This document shows positions 6,661-15,399 of a stretch of 64,000 nt of DNA, piece by piece. Every line of letters starts with the position of its first letter. The stretch's first letter is position 1. The stretch is from Aureimonas sp. Leaf427. GTDB taxonomy: Bacteria; Pseudomonadota; Alphaproteobacteria; Rhizobiales; Rhizobiaceae. A model generated the notes under the pieces. That model was not told where the DNA came from, searched no databases, and worked only from the letters and a program-made list of their open reading frames with translations. A program made the position numbers and the translations under genes. Location of the stretch: NCBI RefSeq assembly GCF_001425485.1, contig NZ_LMQW01000005.1, forward strand, positions 1-64,000, read 5' to 3'.

Positions 6661-9024
6661 TCACCCGATCACGGGTTCTCCGCCATCGTCGTGGAGCGGG
6701 GCGTCGATGCGGCAGACGACGCCGGTCGGGTGGTAGTCGATCTGAACTTCGCCGCCGAACTCCATGGCGAGAGACTGTTCGATCAGGCGTGAGCCGAAGC
6801 CGCGCTTGGAGGGCGCCTGGACCGGCGGTCCGCCGCTCTCGCGCCATTCGAAGACGAGACGCGGGAGGCTTCCGCCTTCGATACGCCAGTCGATCTCGAC
6901 CCGGCCTTCGTCGCCGGACAGCGCGCCGTATTTGGCCGCATTGGTCGCAAGCTCGTGCAGCGCCAGCGCGAGGGCGAGGCTCTGCTTGGCGTTCAGCCGA
7001 ATATCGGGACCCGACCAGACGAAGCGCGTGCCGTCTTCCAGGCGGTGGCTTTCGAGGGACTGGGCGACGATCGCGCCGATCGGGGCGCTCGTCCAGGAGG
7101 TCTGCGTCAGGATATCGTGGGCATGGCTGAGCGCGATCAGCCGCGCAGAAAAGGCGGCGAGACCGTCCTGCACGTTGGCGGCGCGGCGCAGCGTCTGGTT
7201 GGCCAGCGCATTGACCATGGCGAGCGTGTTCTTCACGCGGTGCTGAAGCTCGCGCGTCAGGAGCAGCTGGCGCTCCTCGGCCTGCTTTTCTTCCGTGACG
7301 TCGCGCACCGCGCCGACGAAGCGCACGGTCTGGCCGGCGCGCACCACGGTCTGGCCGCTCGCATGGACATGGCGAAGCTTGCCGTCCTCGCGCCCGATCG
7401 TGCGGTAGACCGAGTCGAATTCGCCGGTGCCCGCGGGGTCGAGCGCGAGCGCGACTTCGGAGACCACGCGCTCGCGGTCTTCCGGATGCAGGCCGTCGAG
7501 GAACGTGCTCTCGTAGGTCACGACGGCGTCGTCGGACAGGCCGAAACAGGCCTTGCAGCGGGCGTCCCAGAGAAGCTCGTCGTTGACGAGATCGAGGTCG
7601 AACGTGCCGATATCGGCGGCTTCGTGGGCGAGACGCAGGCGCGTCTCGGCTTCGACGAGCGCCGTCTGCGTGCGCATCCGCTCCGAGAAGCTCCAGGCCC
7701 GGTTCAGCACCTCGCGGATGAAGGCGACGTCGTCCTCCGCCCAGCTTCGCACGCGCCGGTCGTGGAGGAAGAGGAGGACGCGAAGGCGCCCGTTCTCTAT
7801 CACGGTGACATGGGCGGCCGAGCGCACGTCGAGCGCCGTGAAAGCCTGCGCGCCGGCCGAGGTCGCCGGATGCAGCGCGACATCCTCAACGAGAAGCGTT
7901 CCCGTGCGCAGGGCCGGCACGAAATCCGGCCCGAACCGGGCGAGATCGAAGCTGCGCGGCATCGGCGGGGTGCCGTTGCGGGTCCAGGCGCTGGCGGTCA
8001 GCGCGTTCTCCTCGGCGCCGTCGATGCGGGCATAGCCGACGCGGTCGAGTTCCAGCGTCTCGCCGAGGATTTCGAGCGCACGCATCTTGTAGTCGCTGGG
8101 GCCGCTGCCCGAGAGGAGGTCGTCGCCGATCTGGAGAAGCGCCGCCTGCCGCGCGGCGCTGCGGCGCTCGCTCGTAATGTCCACGACGGCGCCGGGAAAG
8201 CGCTCGGGCCGCCCGTTCGCGTCGAGGAAGCAGCGTCCGCAGGCGCGAACCCAGTGAAGCTCGCCCGAGGCGTCGATCGTGCGGTACTCCTCCGCGAAGG
8301 CGCTGCCGGACGTGAGGGCGGCCTCCACCGCCGCCGCGATGCGGCTGCGGTCCTCGGCGTGGATGCCGGACGCATAGGTGCCGAAGGGCACGCCGGCCGC
8401 GGCCCGCACCGGATCGACGCCGTAGAGATCGGCGAAGCGCCGGTCGGCATAGATGGTGTCGGCGGCGACGTCCCAGTCCCAGGTGCCGACGAGGGCGGAG
8501 GCGTCGAGGGCGAATTCCAGCCGCTCGCGGTTGACCTCGAGCTCGCGCCGGTCGGCCTCCTCGCGTGTCCGGTCTCGCAGGATCTTCAGGTAGCCGATCG
8601 GTTGGTTGTTGTCGTCGGTGAGCGGCGTCATCTGGCCGCTCGCGTAGAACTGGCCGCCTGCCTTCAGATGCCAGCGATTGTCCTTGGCCTTGCCCCGGCC
8701 GAGCGCCAGGCGCATCTCGTGCTCGTGCACGCCGGCTTCGAGATCCTGCGGCGTGAAGATCGAGCCGAGCGGCCGGCCGACCATCTCGGCCGCGGTCCAG
8801 CCGAAGATTCCCTCGGCCGCCTCGTTCCAGTCGGTGATGATGCCGGTCGTGTCCGCCGCGATGATGGCGTAGTCGACGGCGCTTTCGACGATGTGGCGAT
8901 AGCGCTTCTCTTCGGCCGAAACGAGAGGGCGAACCGTCTCGGCGGCGAGACGCGCGAGCCTTTCCCGAAGCTCCTCGTTCTCTGCGCGCAGCGCGGACGC
9001 CTCGTCCTGTTCCCGAAAACCCAT
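6661..9024 (-). CDS. Multi-PAS/GAF HWE-family sensor histidine kinase
   Basis: 787 residues, no membrane segment, so a soluble sensor. Order: short coiled coil (8-35), PAS (about 42-160), PAS with PAC (about 168-290), GAF-like domain (about 295-450), PAS with PAC (about 470-590), then an HWE kinase core. The phospho-acceptor lies in ELQHRVKN (His near 594); the ATPase has LHELATNAAKYGALS and the W-x-E motif WRESGGP that names the HWE class. HWE kinases are frequent in rhizobia and feed general-stress or light/redox circuits. The first PAS lacks the LOV cysteine motif, so blue-light sensing is not supported. No response regulator is adjacent. Confidence 0.92.
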   Translation of the reverse strand: MGFREQDEASALRAENEELRERLARLAAETVRPLVSAEEKRYRHIVESAVDYAIIAADTTGIITDWNEAAEGIFGWTAAEMVGRPLGSIFTPQDLEAGVHEHEMRLALGRGKAKDNRWHLKAGGQFYASGQMTPLTDDNNQPIGYLKILRDRTREEADRRELEVNRERLEFALDASALVGTWDWDVAADTIYADRRFADLYGVDPVRAAAGVPFGTYASGIHAEDRSRIAAAVEAALTSGSAFAEEYRTIDASGELHWVRACGRCFLDANGRPERFPGAVVDITSERRSAARQAALLQIGDDLLSGSGPSDYKMRALEILGETLELDRVGYARIDGAEENALTASAWTRNGTPPMPRSFDLARFGPDFVPALRTGTLLVEDVALHPATSAGAQAFTALDVRSAAHVTVIENGRLRVLLFLHDRRVRSWAEDDVAFIREVLNRAWSFSERMRTQTALVEAETRLRLAHEAADIGTFDLDLVNDELLWDARCKACFGLSDDAVVTYESTFLDGLHPEDRERVVSEVALALDPAGTGEFDSVYRTIGREDGKLRHVHASGQTVVRAGQTVRFVGAVRDVTEEKQAEERQLLLTRELQHRVKNTLAMVNALANQTLRRAANVQDGLAAFSARLIALSHAHDILTQTSWTSAPIGAIVAQSLESHRLEDGTRFVWSGPDIRLNAKQSLALALALHELATNAAKYGALSGDEGRVEIDWRIEGGSLPRLVFEWRESGGPPVQAPSKRGFGSRLIEQSLAMEFGGEVQIDYHPTGVVCRIDAPLHDDGGEPVIG

Positions 9025-9176
9025 GCGCCGTATTCCGCAAACGTCGTCCCGTGCGGACGCGCCGCACGGGTTCTATCCCCGCTCTTCATGGACACGAGAC
9101 GACGCAGGAGCACAAGCGCTCTTCGCGGCGCGGGCCGGCTAAGTCCCTCGCGCCGCGAAGAAACGCGCAAAACCGA

Positions 9177-9791
9177 TCAGAAGCTTGCGCCGTTCGCCGC
9201 GCCGGATGCCGCGCGCGGGCGCTTGGCGGCCGGATTGAAGGCGCGCCGGCCGGTCGGCCGGATGAGACCGGCGGCGCCCGCCAGCGCGCCCTCGGCAAGC
9301 TCCAGGCCCAGCATGCGATGGCGCTCGAACGGGCCGGGCATGGCAAGGCCGGCCGCCGGCTCGGCCGAGAAGCCGAAGCGCCGGTAGTAGTCGGGATCGC
9401 CGACGAGGAGGATCGAGCGATGGCCGCGCCACTGCGCCTCGGCGATGGCCCGGCGCATGAGGGCCGAGCCGATGCCCGCGCCGTTCAGCGTGGGCTCGAC
9501 GGCCAGCGGGCCGAGAAGAAGCGACGGCGTGCCGCCGTCGCCGGCCGCCACGTCCCAGAGCCGCACCGTGCCGAGAAGCGTGCCGTCCTCGGCGCGCGCG
9601 GAAAGGGCCAGCCCCTTGGAGGGCAGGCGGCCGCGGCGCAGGGCCTCCGAGGCCTTGCGGCGGCGCATCGGCCCCATCGCGCGGTCGAGCAGCGCCTCGC
9701 GCGCGAAGACCTCGCTCGAGGCCTCTGCGCCGATTGTGACGACCGGCGCCAGGAAGGCGCTGAAGGGAAGGGAGGCGGCGAGAGCGGACAT
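9177..9791 (-). CDS. GNAT-family N-acetyltransferase (YhbS-like)
   Basis: 204 residues. The acetyl-CoA-binding region is clear: LLLGPLAVEPTLNGAGIGSALMRRAI (about 89-114, with the Q/RxxGxG/A-type loop as NGAGIG), and the YhbS-type VGDPDYYRRFGFSAEP follows. The C-terminal 25 residues are basic and Ala-rich (FNPAAKRPRAASG), an extension outside the fold. The acyl acceptor is unknown. It sits alone between the kinase and ornithine decarboxylase genes, all on the minus strand, with 198 bases before the next gene, so it may have its own promoter. Confidence 0.88.
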   Translation of the reverse strand: MSALAASLPFSAFLAPVVTIGAEASSEVFAREALLDRAMGPMRRRKASEALRRGRLPSKGLALSARAEDGTLLGTVRLWDVAAGDGGTPSLLLGPLAVEPTLNGAGIGSALMRRAIAEAQWRGHRSILLVGDPDYYRRFGFSAEPAAGLAMPGPFERHRMLGLELAEGALAGAAGLIRPTGRRAFNPAAKRPRAASGAANGASF

Positions 9792-9989
9792 TGGCTTGAT
9801 CTGACCCGGGCAGGAGCACCGTCCGCCCTTCGGGGGCTGGGGTCGGCGCTCTGTCTCTAAGAACCCTCAGCATCCCGCGAGCCCGCCGAGGCGGGGCATG
9901 CGGGATTCTCGAAGGGAAGCGGGAATGCGCGCCGGCTGCAAAGGCTCCGGCGCGCGGGGAAGAACTCCCCGGCGACGGAGCGCCGGGGG
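9792..9989 (-). terminator. Hairpin-rich region after ornithine decarboxylase
   Basis: The 198 bases downstream of the decarboxylase stop contain two GC-rich inverted repeats: ATCCCGC (near 9872) with GCGGGAT (near 9900), and CGCGCCGG (near 9927) with CCGGCGCG (near 9947). Neither has a long T run, so they may be weak or Rho-assisted terminators. No gene is seen. Confidence 0.4.
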
Positions 9990-11123
9990 TCAGATGACGT
10001 AGGCTCGCAACGGTTCGAAGCCGTTGAAGGCGACGGCCGAATAGGTCGTCGTGTAGGCGCCGGTGCCCTCGATCAGAACCTCGTCGCCGATCGTCAGCGT
10101 GATCGGCAGCGGGTAGGGCTTCTTCTCGTAGAGAACGTCGGCGCTGTCGCAGGTCGGACCGGCGAGGACGCAGGGCTCCATCGCGTCGCCGTCGCGCGCC
10201 GTCGTGATCGGGTAGCGGATGGCTTCGTCCATCGTCTCGGCGAGACCGCCGAACTTGCCGATGTCGAGGAAGATCCAGCGGTTCTCGTCGGTCGCCGACT
10301 TGCGGGAGACGAGGACGACCTCGGCCTTGATGACGCCGGCATTGCCGACCATGCCGCGGCCGGGCTCGATGATCGTCTCGGGCATGTGGTTGCCGAAGTG
10401 GCGAACCAGGCTGCCGTGGATCGAGCGGCCGTAGGCCTCCGCCGTCGGGATGTCCTTCAGGTAGCGCGTCGGGAAGCCGCCGCCCATGTTGACGAGCGTC
10501 AGGACGATGCCTTTCTCGGCCAGCGCCTGGAAGACGGAGCTGGCATCCGCGATCGCCGCGTCCCAGGCATTGGTGTCGCACTGCTGCGAGCCGACATGGA
10601 ACGAGACGCCCGTGGCGACGAGGCCGAGGGACTGCGCGTAGACGAGAACGTCGATCGCCATGGCCGGCACGCAGCCGAACTTGCGCGACAGCGGCCATTC
10701 GGCGCCTTCGCCATTGGTGAGGACGCGGCAGAAGACGCGGGCGCCGGGCGCGGCGCGGGCGATCTTCTCGACCTCTTCGACGCTGTCCACGGCAAACAGC
10801 GACACGCCGAGATCGTGGGCGCGCGCGACGTCGCGCTCCTTCTTGATCGTGTTGCCGTAGGAGATGCGGTCGCAGGTCGCGCCGGCATCCATCGCCATCT
10901 CGATCTCGGCGACGGAGGCGCAGTCGAAATTGGAGCCGAGCGAGGCGAGAAGGCGCAGGACCTCGGGGGCCGGGTTGGCCTTCACGGCGTAGTAGATCGA
11001 CGAATCGGGAAGCGCCTTGCGGAAGGCGCCGTAATTCTCTTCGACCACGTCGAGATCGACCACGAGGCAGGGGCCGGCCGGACGGCGGGTGGCGAGAAAG
11101 TCGATGATACGCTGCGTTGCCAT
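9990..11123 (-). CDS. odc: Ornithine decarboxylase (group III/IV, alanine-racemase fold)
   Basis: 377 residues; converts ornithine to putrescine with PLP, the first step of polyamine synthesis in the cytoplasm. The PLP lysine is in YYAVKANP (Lys48). HVGSQQ, GGGFP and EPGRG phosphate-binding motifs are in order, and the cysteine of the second active-site half is in AGPTCDSADVLYE. These are eukaryotic-type (group IV, also called type III-fold) decarboxylases, common in rhizobia; some also act on lysine. ATG at 11123 is chosen because family members begin with a similar MATQRIIDFLATRRP; an upstream ATG at 11156 would add 11 residues. More than 500 bases of untranslated DNA precede it (see the leader entry). 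Confidence 0.95.
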   Translation of the reverse strand: MATQRIIDFLATRRPAGPCLVVDLDVVEENYGAFRKALPDSSIYYAVKANPAPEVLRLLASLGSNFDCASVAEIEMAMDAGATCDRISYGNTIKKERDVARAHDLGVSLFAVDSVEEVEKIARAAPGARVFCRVLTNGEGAEWPLSRKFGCVPAMAIDVLVYAQSLGLVATGVSFHVGSQQCDTNAWDAAIADASSVFQALAEKGIVLTLVNMGGGFPTRYLKDIPTAEAYGRSIHGSLVRHFGNHMPETIIEPGRGMVGNAGVIKAEVVLVSRKSATDENRWIFLDIGKFGGLAETMDEAIRYPITTARDGDAMEPCVLAGPTCDSADVLYEKKPYPLPITLTIGDEVLIEGTGAYTTTYSAVAFNGFEPLRAYVI

Positions 11124-11149
11124 CGGGGTTATCCCATGAATCCAAGGTT

Positions 11150-11420
11150 TAAGCATGTGCGGACGACGACGGCTCCGCGATCGCCTTCACGGCGCCTTGC
11201 GGAATCGTCGCTGACCGCGACGTGAGCAGGTCCGTTGCGCTGTCGAGCGCGACCGGACCGGATGTGTCTGCCTTGGCTTGGAGGGCTTGAACCCGCCGCA
11301 CTTAGGGCAATGAGGGTGTGCCTCTTCAGAATTCCCGGATGTGGAGACCGGGAGAGACCAGAAAGGCCCGCACCGTCGTTGCTTTAAGGCGTCCTCGACT
11401 TCGCTGACGCGAAACCGACT
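11150..11420 (-). ncRNA. Candidate structured 5' leader of odc (speF-motif region)
   Basis: Reading on the minus strand into odc, several stable hairpins are visible: GTCCG-gtc-GCGC-loop-GCGC-aa-CGGAC (plus coordinates 11230-11258), CGTCGC-ggtca-GCGACG (11206-11222, perfect), and a TCCGC/GCGGA pair just downstream (about 11170-11204). An alphaproteobacterial cis-regulatory RNA, the speF motif, is known upstream of exactly this decarboxylase family. The location and structure fit, but I have not matched its consensus, so the identity is inference and the boundaries are approximate. Confidence 0.45.
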
Positions 11421-11685
11421 GGAGGCTATCTCCAGGACCGTCCCGATGGCCTCGCATTTGAGGATCGGGGGACGCCCACAGGCTCGTGCGACTTTGGGCA
11501 ACCGCGATGTATGAGCAGGCCCTGTCATACACAAGAGGAAAATTGCGCCGGGGACCGATTCCGCGCCCTCCGATCCGCGCTGCGTGACAGTGTGTCGATT
11601 CTGGGCAACAAAGCACAAGTTTCGCGCAAGCCCCGGCGCGGGACGATGGGGCGAAAAGGGATGCGGATGGCATGGATAGGCTGAC
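11421..11685. promoter_or_regulatory. Divergent intergenic region odc / LysR gene
   Basis: The rest of the 562-base gap between odc and the LysR-type gene. It must hold both promoters. An open frame on the minus strand crosses it but runs into the LysR coding region and has no family features. No firm operator could be assigned. Confidence 0.4.
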
Positions 11686-12624
11686 ATGGACACGCTGACG
11701 CGCATGCGCGCCTTCATCGCCGTCATCGAGAACGAGGGCTTTTCGGCAGCGGCGCGCAAGACCGGGCGCTCCAAGGCGCTTCTTTCCAAGTACGTGCGCG
11801 AGCTGGAGGACGAGCTCGGCGTCCTCCTCATCAACCGCACCACGCGCCAGATCGCGCTGACCGGCGCCGGGGAGGTCTATCTCTCGCGGGCCTCGGCGAT
11901 TCTCGCCGATCTCGAGAGCTTGAACGAGGAGGCGCGCGAGGCGACCGGCGAGGCGAAGGGGCGCATCCGCATCTCCGCCGCGCGCACCTTCGGCGATGCC
12001 GAGTTCGGCCGCTCGCTGGTCGATTTCGCGGTGGAGCATCCCGCGATCTCGCTCGACATCCATCTCGACGACAATTTCGTCGATCTGGTGGAGGAGGGCT
12101 TCGACATGGCCGTGCGCATGACGCGTCTCAGCGATTCCGCCATGATCGCGCGGCGTCTGGCCCCGCTGGATTCGGTGCTCTGCGCCAGTCCCGACCTCGT
12201 GGCGAAGGTCGGGCGTCCGACCCATCCGAACCAGCTGTCCGACAAGCCGGCCGTCATCGATTCCAACTCGCGCATGTTCTCCAACTGGACCTTCCGCGAT
12301 CCCGCCACCGGCGACCCGCTGCCCGTCGCCGTATCCGGCCAGTTCACGGCCAACAGTCCCGTCACCGTGCGCGCGGCCGTGCGCGCCGGGCTCGGCTTCG
12401 CGCTCATTCCTGAATTCGTCGTGCGCGCCGATATCGCGGCCGGCCGGCTCGTCACGGTTCTCGACGACTACATGCCCAAGGATGCCGGCATCTACGCCGT
12501 CTTCCCGCATCGCCGGCATCTTCCGACGCGCGTGCGCCTTCTCGTCGATTATCTGGCGATCTGGTTCCGCAAGTGCGACGGGGCGGAAGGGAAGTTGGAA
12601 CGTTCGCTCTGTCTGGAGCCCTGA
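11686..12624 (+). CDS. LysR-family transcriptional regulator
   Basis: 312 residues. The N-terminal winged helix is canonical: MRAFIAVIENEGFSAAARKTGRSKALLSKYVRELEDELG region (residues 6-45), followed by RTTRQIALTGAGEVYL. The effector domain begins at about residue 90 (GRIRISAARTFGDAEFGRSL) and ends with an IPEFVVRADIAAGRL segment typical of the YafC/DsdC-like TsaR subgroup. It is divergent from odc, 562 bases away, and upstream of an L,D-transpeptidase gene in the same direction with a 97-base gap. The classical LysR arrangement would make the divergent gene its target, but the intervening RNA leader of odc makes that uncertain. Confidence 0.92.
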   Translation: MDTLTRMRAFIAVIENEGFSAAARKTGRSKALLSKYVRELEDELGVLLINRTTRQIALTGAGEVYLSRASAILADLESLNEEAREATGEAKGRIRISAARTFGDAEFGRSLVDFAVEHPAISLDIHLDDNFVDLVEEGFDMAVRMTRLSDSAMIARRLAPLDSVLCASPDLVAKVGRPTHPNQLSDKPAVIDSNSRMFSNWTFRDPATGDPLPVAVSGQFTANSPVTVRAAVRAGLGFALIPEFVVRADIAAGRLVTVLDDYMPKDAGIYAVFPHRRHLPTRVRLLVDYLAIWFRKCDGAEGKLERSLCLEP

Positions 12625-12721
12625 TCGTCCGGCGGACGTGATTTGCAAACGCGCCGGAAACCTTCTTGCCCGAGGATGCCGTCGAACGGGCCGCCCGGGC
12701 CCCTGCCTTTCGAGGACCGCC

Positions 12722-13246
12722 ATGCGCGCCATCCGATACGTCCTGACCGCCTCCCTCGCGCTGCTGCTTTCCGGCGCCGGCCTCGCCGAGGCGGCCGGCC
12801 GCGCCAAGCCCGCAGCCTTCGAGACCGACTTCTCCGGCGGCTACGAAGCGGGGACGATCGTCATCAAGACGGCCGAGCGCCGGCTCTATCTCGTCACCGG
12901 CCAGTCCAGCGCGCTGGCCTACGACATCGCCGTGGGCAAGCCGAGCGAGCAGTGGTTCGGACGCAGCTTCGTCTCCAAGAAGCGGCAGAACCCGACCTGG
13001 ACGCCGACGCCTTCGATGCGCGAGAAGAACCCCGATCTGCCCCAGCAGGTCGGTCCCGGCCCGAAGAACCCGCTCGGCGTGCGCGCCATGAATCTGGGCT
13101 GGGGCACCTATCGCATCCACGGCACGAACTCGCCGCGCTCGATCGGCTCGGCCGCCTCCGCCGGCTGCTTCCGCATGCGCAATGCCGATGTCGCCGACCT
13201 CTTCGAGCGCGTCCATGTCGGCGCGCAGGTCGTGGTTCTCCAGTAG
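12722..13246 (+). CDS. Periplasmic L,D-transpeptidase (YkuD domain)
   Basis: 174 residues with a signal peptide (about 1-25, cleavage near AEAAG). The YkuD catalytic block is complete: His133 (in RIHGTN) and the nucleophile Cys149 in SAGCFRM. The family crosslinks 3-3 peptides in peptidoglycan or attaches proteins to it, in the periplasm. Short single-domain versions like this, with IVIKTAERRLYLV strands preceding the core, are abundant in rhizobia, which use unipolar growth and many 3-3 crosslinks. The start at 12722 is where the signal peptide begins; the open frame further upstream overlaps the LysR gene and is not used. A second copy lies at 59844-60575. Confidence 0.92.
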   Translation: MRAIRYVLTASLALLLSGAGLAEAAGRAKPAAFETDFSGGYEAGTIVIKTAERRLYLVTGQSSALAYDIAVGKPSEQWFGRSFVSKKRQNPTWTPTPSMREKNPDLPQQVGPGPKNPLGVRAMNLGWGTYRIHGTNSPRSIGSAASAGCFRMRNADVADLFERVHVGAQVVVLQ

Positions 13247-13344
13247 ACGGGGAGAGGCGCCGGCCGCGATCCGGTCGCCCGCTCCCATTTCGGCCATTCT
13301 TCTTCCGTTGAAGGGGATGGTCGGTCGGAGCCAGGAAGCCTCAC

Positions 13345-14043
13345 ATGTCGAACAGTCCCCGCGGATGCCGGTCGATGCGCCGGCGCCGCACCGCGCTCGC
13401 TCTCGGCGGCGCGCTGGCCCTTCTCGGCGGCGCGGCCGGTTCAGCTTCCGCGCATCCGCACGTCTTCGCCGAGGCGCGCATGGAGATCGTCGGCGACACG
13501 GCCGGCAAGCTGACATCCATCCGCAACATCTGGCGCATGGACGAGCTCTTCTCGACGAGCGTCGTCCTCGACTACGACAAGAACGCCAACGGCATCCTCG
13601 ACGACGACGAGCTTCAGGCCGTCGGCGATACGGTGAAGGAGTCGATCGCGGAATGGTCCTTCTACACCTTCGTGCGCGCCGACGGTAAGATCGTGCCGCT
13701 CGAGGCGCCCGCCGACATCCGCGCGCTCTACCAGGACAACCAGCTTCTCATGTTCTTCGAGATGAAGGTGAAGGACCCCGTCGATCTGAAGGCGCAGGCC
13801 GTCACCGTCTCCAATTTCGACGAGACCTTCTTCGTCGCCTTCGACTTCGCCGACGATGCGAGCTTCCAGCTCGTGGACATGCCGCAGAGCTGCACGCGGG
13901 CCGTGGTCGTGCCCGACGAGGACGAGGCGGCGAAGGAGTGGATGTCCTCCATCGCCTCGCTCGGCCCGGACGAGACCGTGCCGGCCGACGGTGTCGACTA
14001 TGCGCAGGTTCTGGCGACGAGGGCCGAGATCAAATGCGGCTGA
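13345..14043 (+). CDS. DUF1007 periplasmic protein, partner of NicO transporter
   Basis: 232 residues with a signal peptide (hydrophobic 16-34, cleavage near SASAHPH). The mature N-terminus HPHVF is a hallmark of DUF1007 and could bind metal. A canonical EF-hand-like loop follows (Asp78, Asn80, Asn82, Gly83, Glu89), suggesting Ca2+ or another divalent ion. DUF1007 genes usually sit next to NicO/RcnA-type nickel/cobalt exporters, and here the stop overlaps the exporter start by 10 bases. I infer a periplasmic metal-handling or assembly role. The ATG at 13345 is used; an ATG at 13375 just before the RRRR segment would also leave a complete signal peptide. Confidence 0.85.
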   Translation: MSNSPRGCRSMRRRRTALALGGALALLGGAAGSASAHPHVFAEARMEIVGDTAGKLTSIRNIWRMDELFSTSVVLDYDKNANGILDDDELQAVGDTVKESIAEWSFYTFVRADGKIVPLEAPADIRALYQDNQLLMFFEMKVKDPVDLKAQAVTVSNFDETFFVAFDFADDASFQLVDMPQSCTRAVVVPDEDEAAKEWMSSIASLGPDETVPADGVDYAQVLATRAEIKCG

Positions 14044-15131
14044 CCCGGCTGTCCCCCACCGTCCTCGTTCTCCTCCTCGCCGGCCTCTGCCTCCTTGCAG
14101 GGCCCGAGGCGGCGCTGGCGAAATCCTCCCTCGGCATCGGCACGGCCGAGGTCGTGGTGCAGCCGAGCGGCCCCTTCGCCGGGCTGTTCATCGAGATCAA
14201 TGCGATCCAGCGCTCCTTCTTCACGGAGCTGCGCCAGGCGCTGGTCGCGCTGAAGGGGGGGCCGCACGGGCTGATCGTCCTCGTCGGCCTGTCCTTCGCC
14301 TACGGCGTCTTCCATGCCGCCGGCCCCGGCCATGGCAAGGCGGTCATCTCCTCCTACGTGCTTGCCAACGAGGTGCAGCTCCGGCGCGGCATTCTCCTCT
14401 CCTTCGTCTCCGCGCTTCTCCAGGCGCTGACGGCACTTCTGGCGGTCGGGCTCGGCTGGTTCGTTCTGCGCGGCACGTCGGTGAAGCTGACGGACGCGAC
14501 GAACTGGCTGGAGATCGCCTCCTATGCGCTGATTGCGGTCTTCGGCGGCTGGCTGCTCGCCAAGAAGCTCGCGCGCCTCGTCTCGCGGCGCAGCTCCCGT
14601 CTGTCGCTTGGCTTCGCGCCCTCCGGCCTCGCCTTCGCGGCCGCCGGTACGGCGGGGGGCACGGCCGAAGACGCGGACAGGCCGGCGCGCGGCGCTTCCT
14701 CGCTCATGCGGCCCGCCTCCGGCGGCATGGCGGCGTCCGTCTGCGAGGGCGACGAAGAGGATTGCGACTGCGGACAGGCCCATATGCCGGACCCCAGGCG
14801 CCTTTCGAGCGAGCGCCTGTCGATCGGCACGGCCACCTCGGCCGTCGTCGCGGTGGGCCTCCGGCCGTGTTCCGGCGCGATCGTGGTCCTCACCTTCGCG
14901 CTTCTGAACGGCCTCTATCTCGGCGGCGTCCTCTCCGTCCTCGCCATGGCGCTCGGCACGGCGATCACGGTCTCGGCGATTGCCGCCGTCGCCGTCTTCG
15001 CCAAGGGTTTCGCCATGCGGCTCGGCCGGGCCGGCGGCACGCCGCGCGGCGTGATGGAGACCGTGGAAATCCTCGGCGCCGCCCTCGTCCTTCTCTTCGG
15101 CCTCGCGCTTCTCGGCGGGGCGCTGGTCTGA
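14034..15131 (+). CDS. NicO/RcnA-family nickel/cobalt exporter
   Basis: 365 residues. A signal-like first helix is followed by the conserved FAYGVFHAAGPGHGKAVISSY block (about residues 89-108), which carries the HxxxxGHG metal motif, and later GLRPCSGAIVVLTFALL (about 281-297), the second family signature. Six to seven membrane segments can be drawn. The cytoplasmic loop between about 185 and 260 is unusual, with an acidic CEGDEEDCDCG cluster rather than the His-rich loop of E. coli RcnA; this could be a metal sensor. The ATG at 14034 lies inside the DUF1007 gene end, so the two are co-translated. Function: efflux of Ni2+/Co2+ from the cytoplasm. Confidence 0.9.
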   Translation: MRLTRLSPTVLVLLLAGLCLLAGPEAALAKSSLGIGTAEVVVQPSGPFAGLFIEINAIQRSFFTELRQALVALKGGPHGLIVLVGLSFAYGVFHAAGPGHGKAVISSYVLANEVQLRRGILLSFVSALLQALTALLAVGLGWFVLRGTSVKLTDATNWLEIASYALIAVFGGWLLAKKLARLVSRRSSRLSLGFAPSGLAFAAAGTAGGTAEDADRPARGASSLMRPASGGMAASVCEGDEEDCDCGQAHMPDPRRLSSERLSIGTATSAVVAVGLRPCSGAIVVLTFALLNGLYLGGVLSVLAMALGTAITVSAIAAVAVFAKGFAMRLGRAGGTPRGVMETVEILGAALVLLFGLALLGGALV

Positions 15132-15399
15132 CGATCCGCCGGGTCGCGATCCGCCGGCTCGATCCGGTGCCTCGACCGGCCTGCGAGCGGTGGTGCGATG
15201 CTCGCATCTACAAGCAAATCCAAGCGAATCTCGGTTCGAGTGCGTCGGTCGTTGTTTTGAGATCGGGGCGAGTTCAGTCGTCAGGAATGCGTATAGTTAG
15301 AATTCAGGCTTTAGGCATGTTTTCGTTCGCTCGTTTTTGAAGATTGAGTTCAGTGACTTTGCCTGTAACGTGCCCTTCGACTTCGGTTGGAGGTGCGGG

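Noticed and set aside
6661-9024. LOV light-sensor domain in the PAS kinase
   Set aside because: The cysteine-containing LOV motif is absent.
11187-11843. Minus-strand frame with CPKCGG across the odc leader
   Set aside because: Runs into the LysR coding region; the Cys pair is not in a recognisable zinc ribbon and hairpins better explain the DNA.
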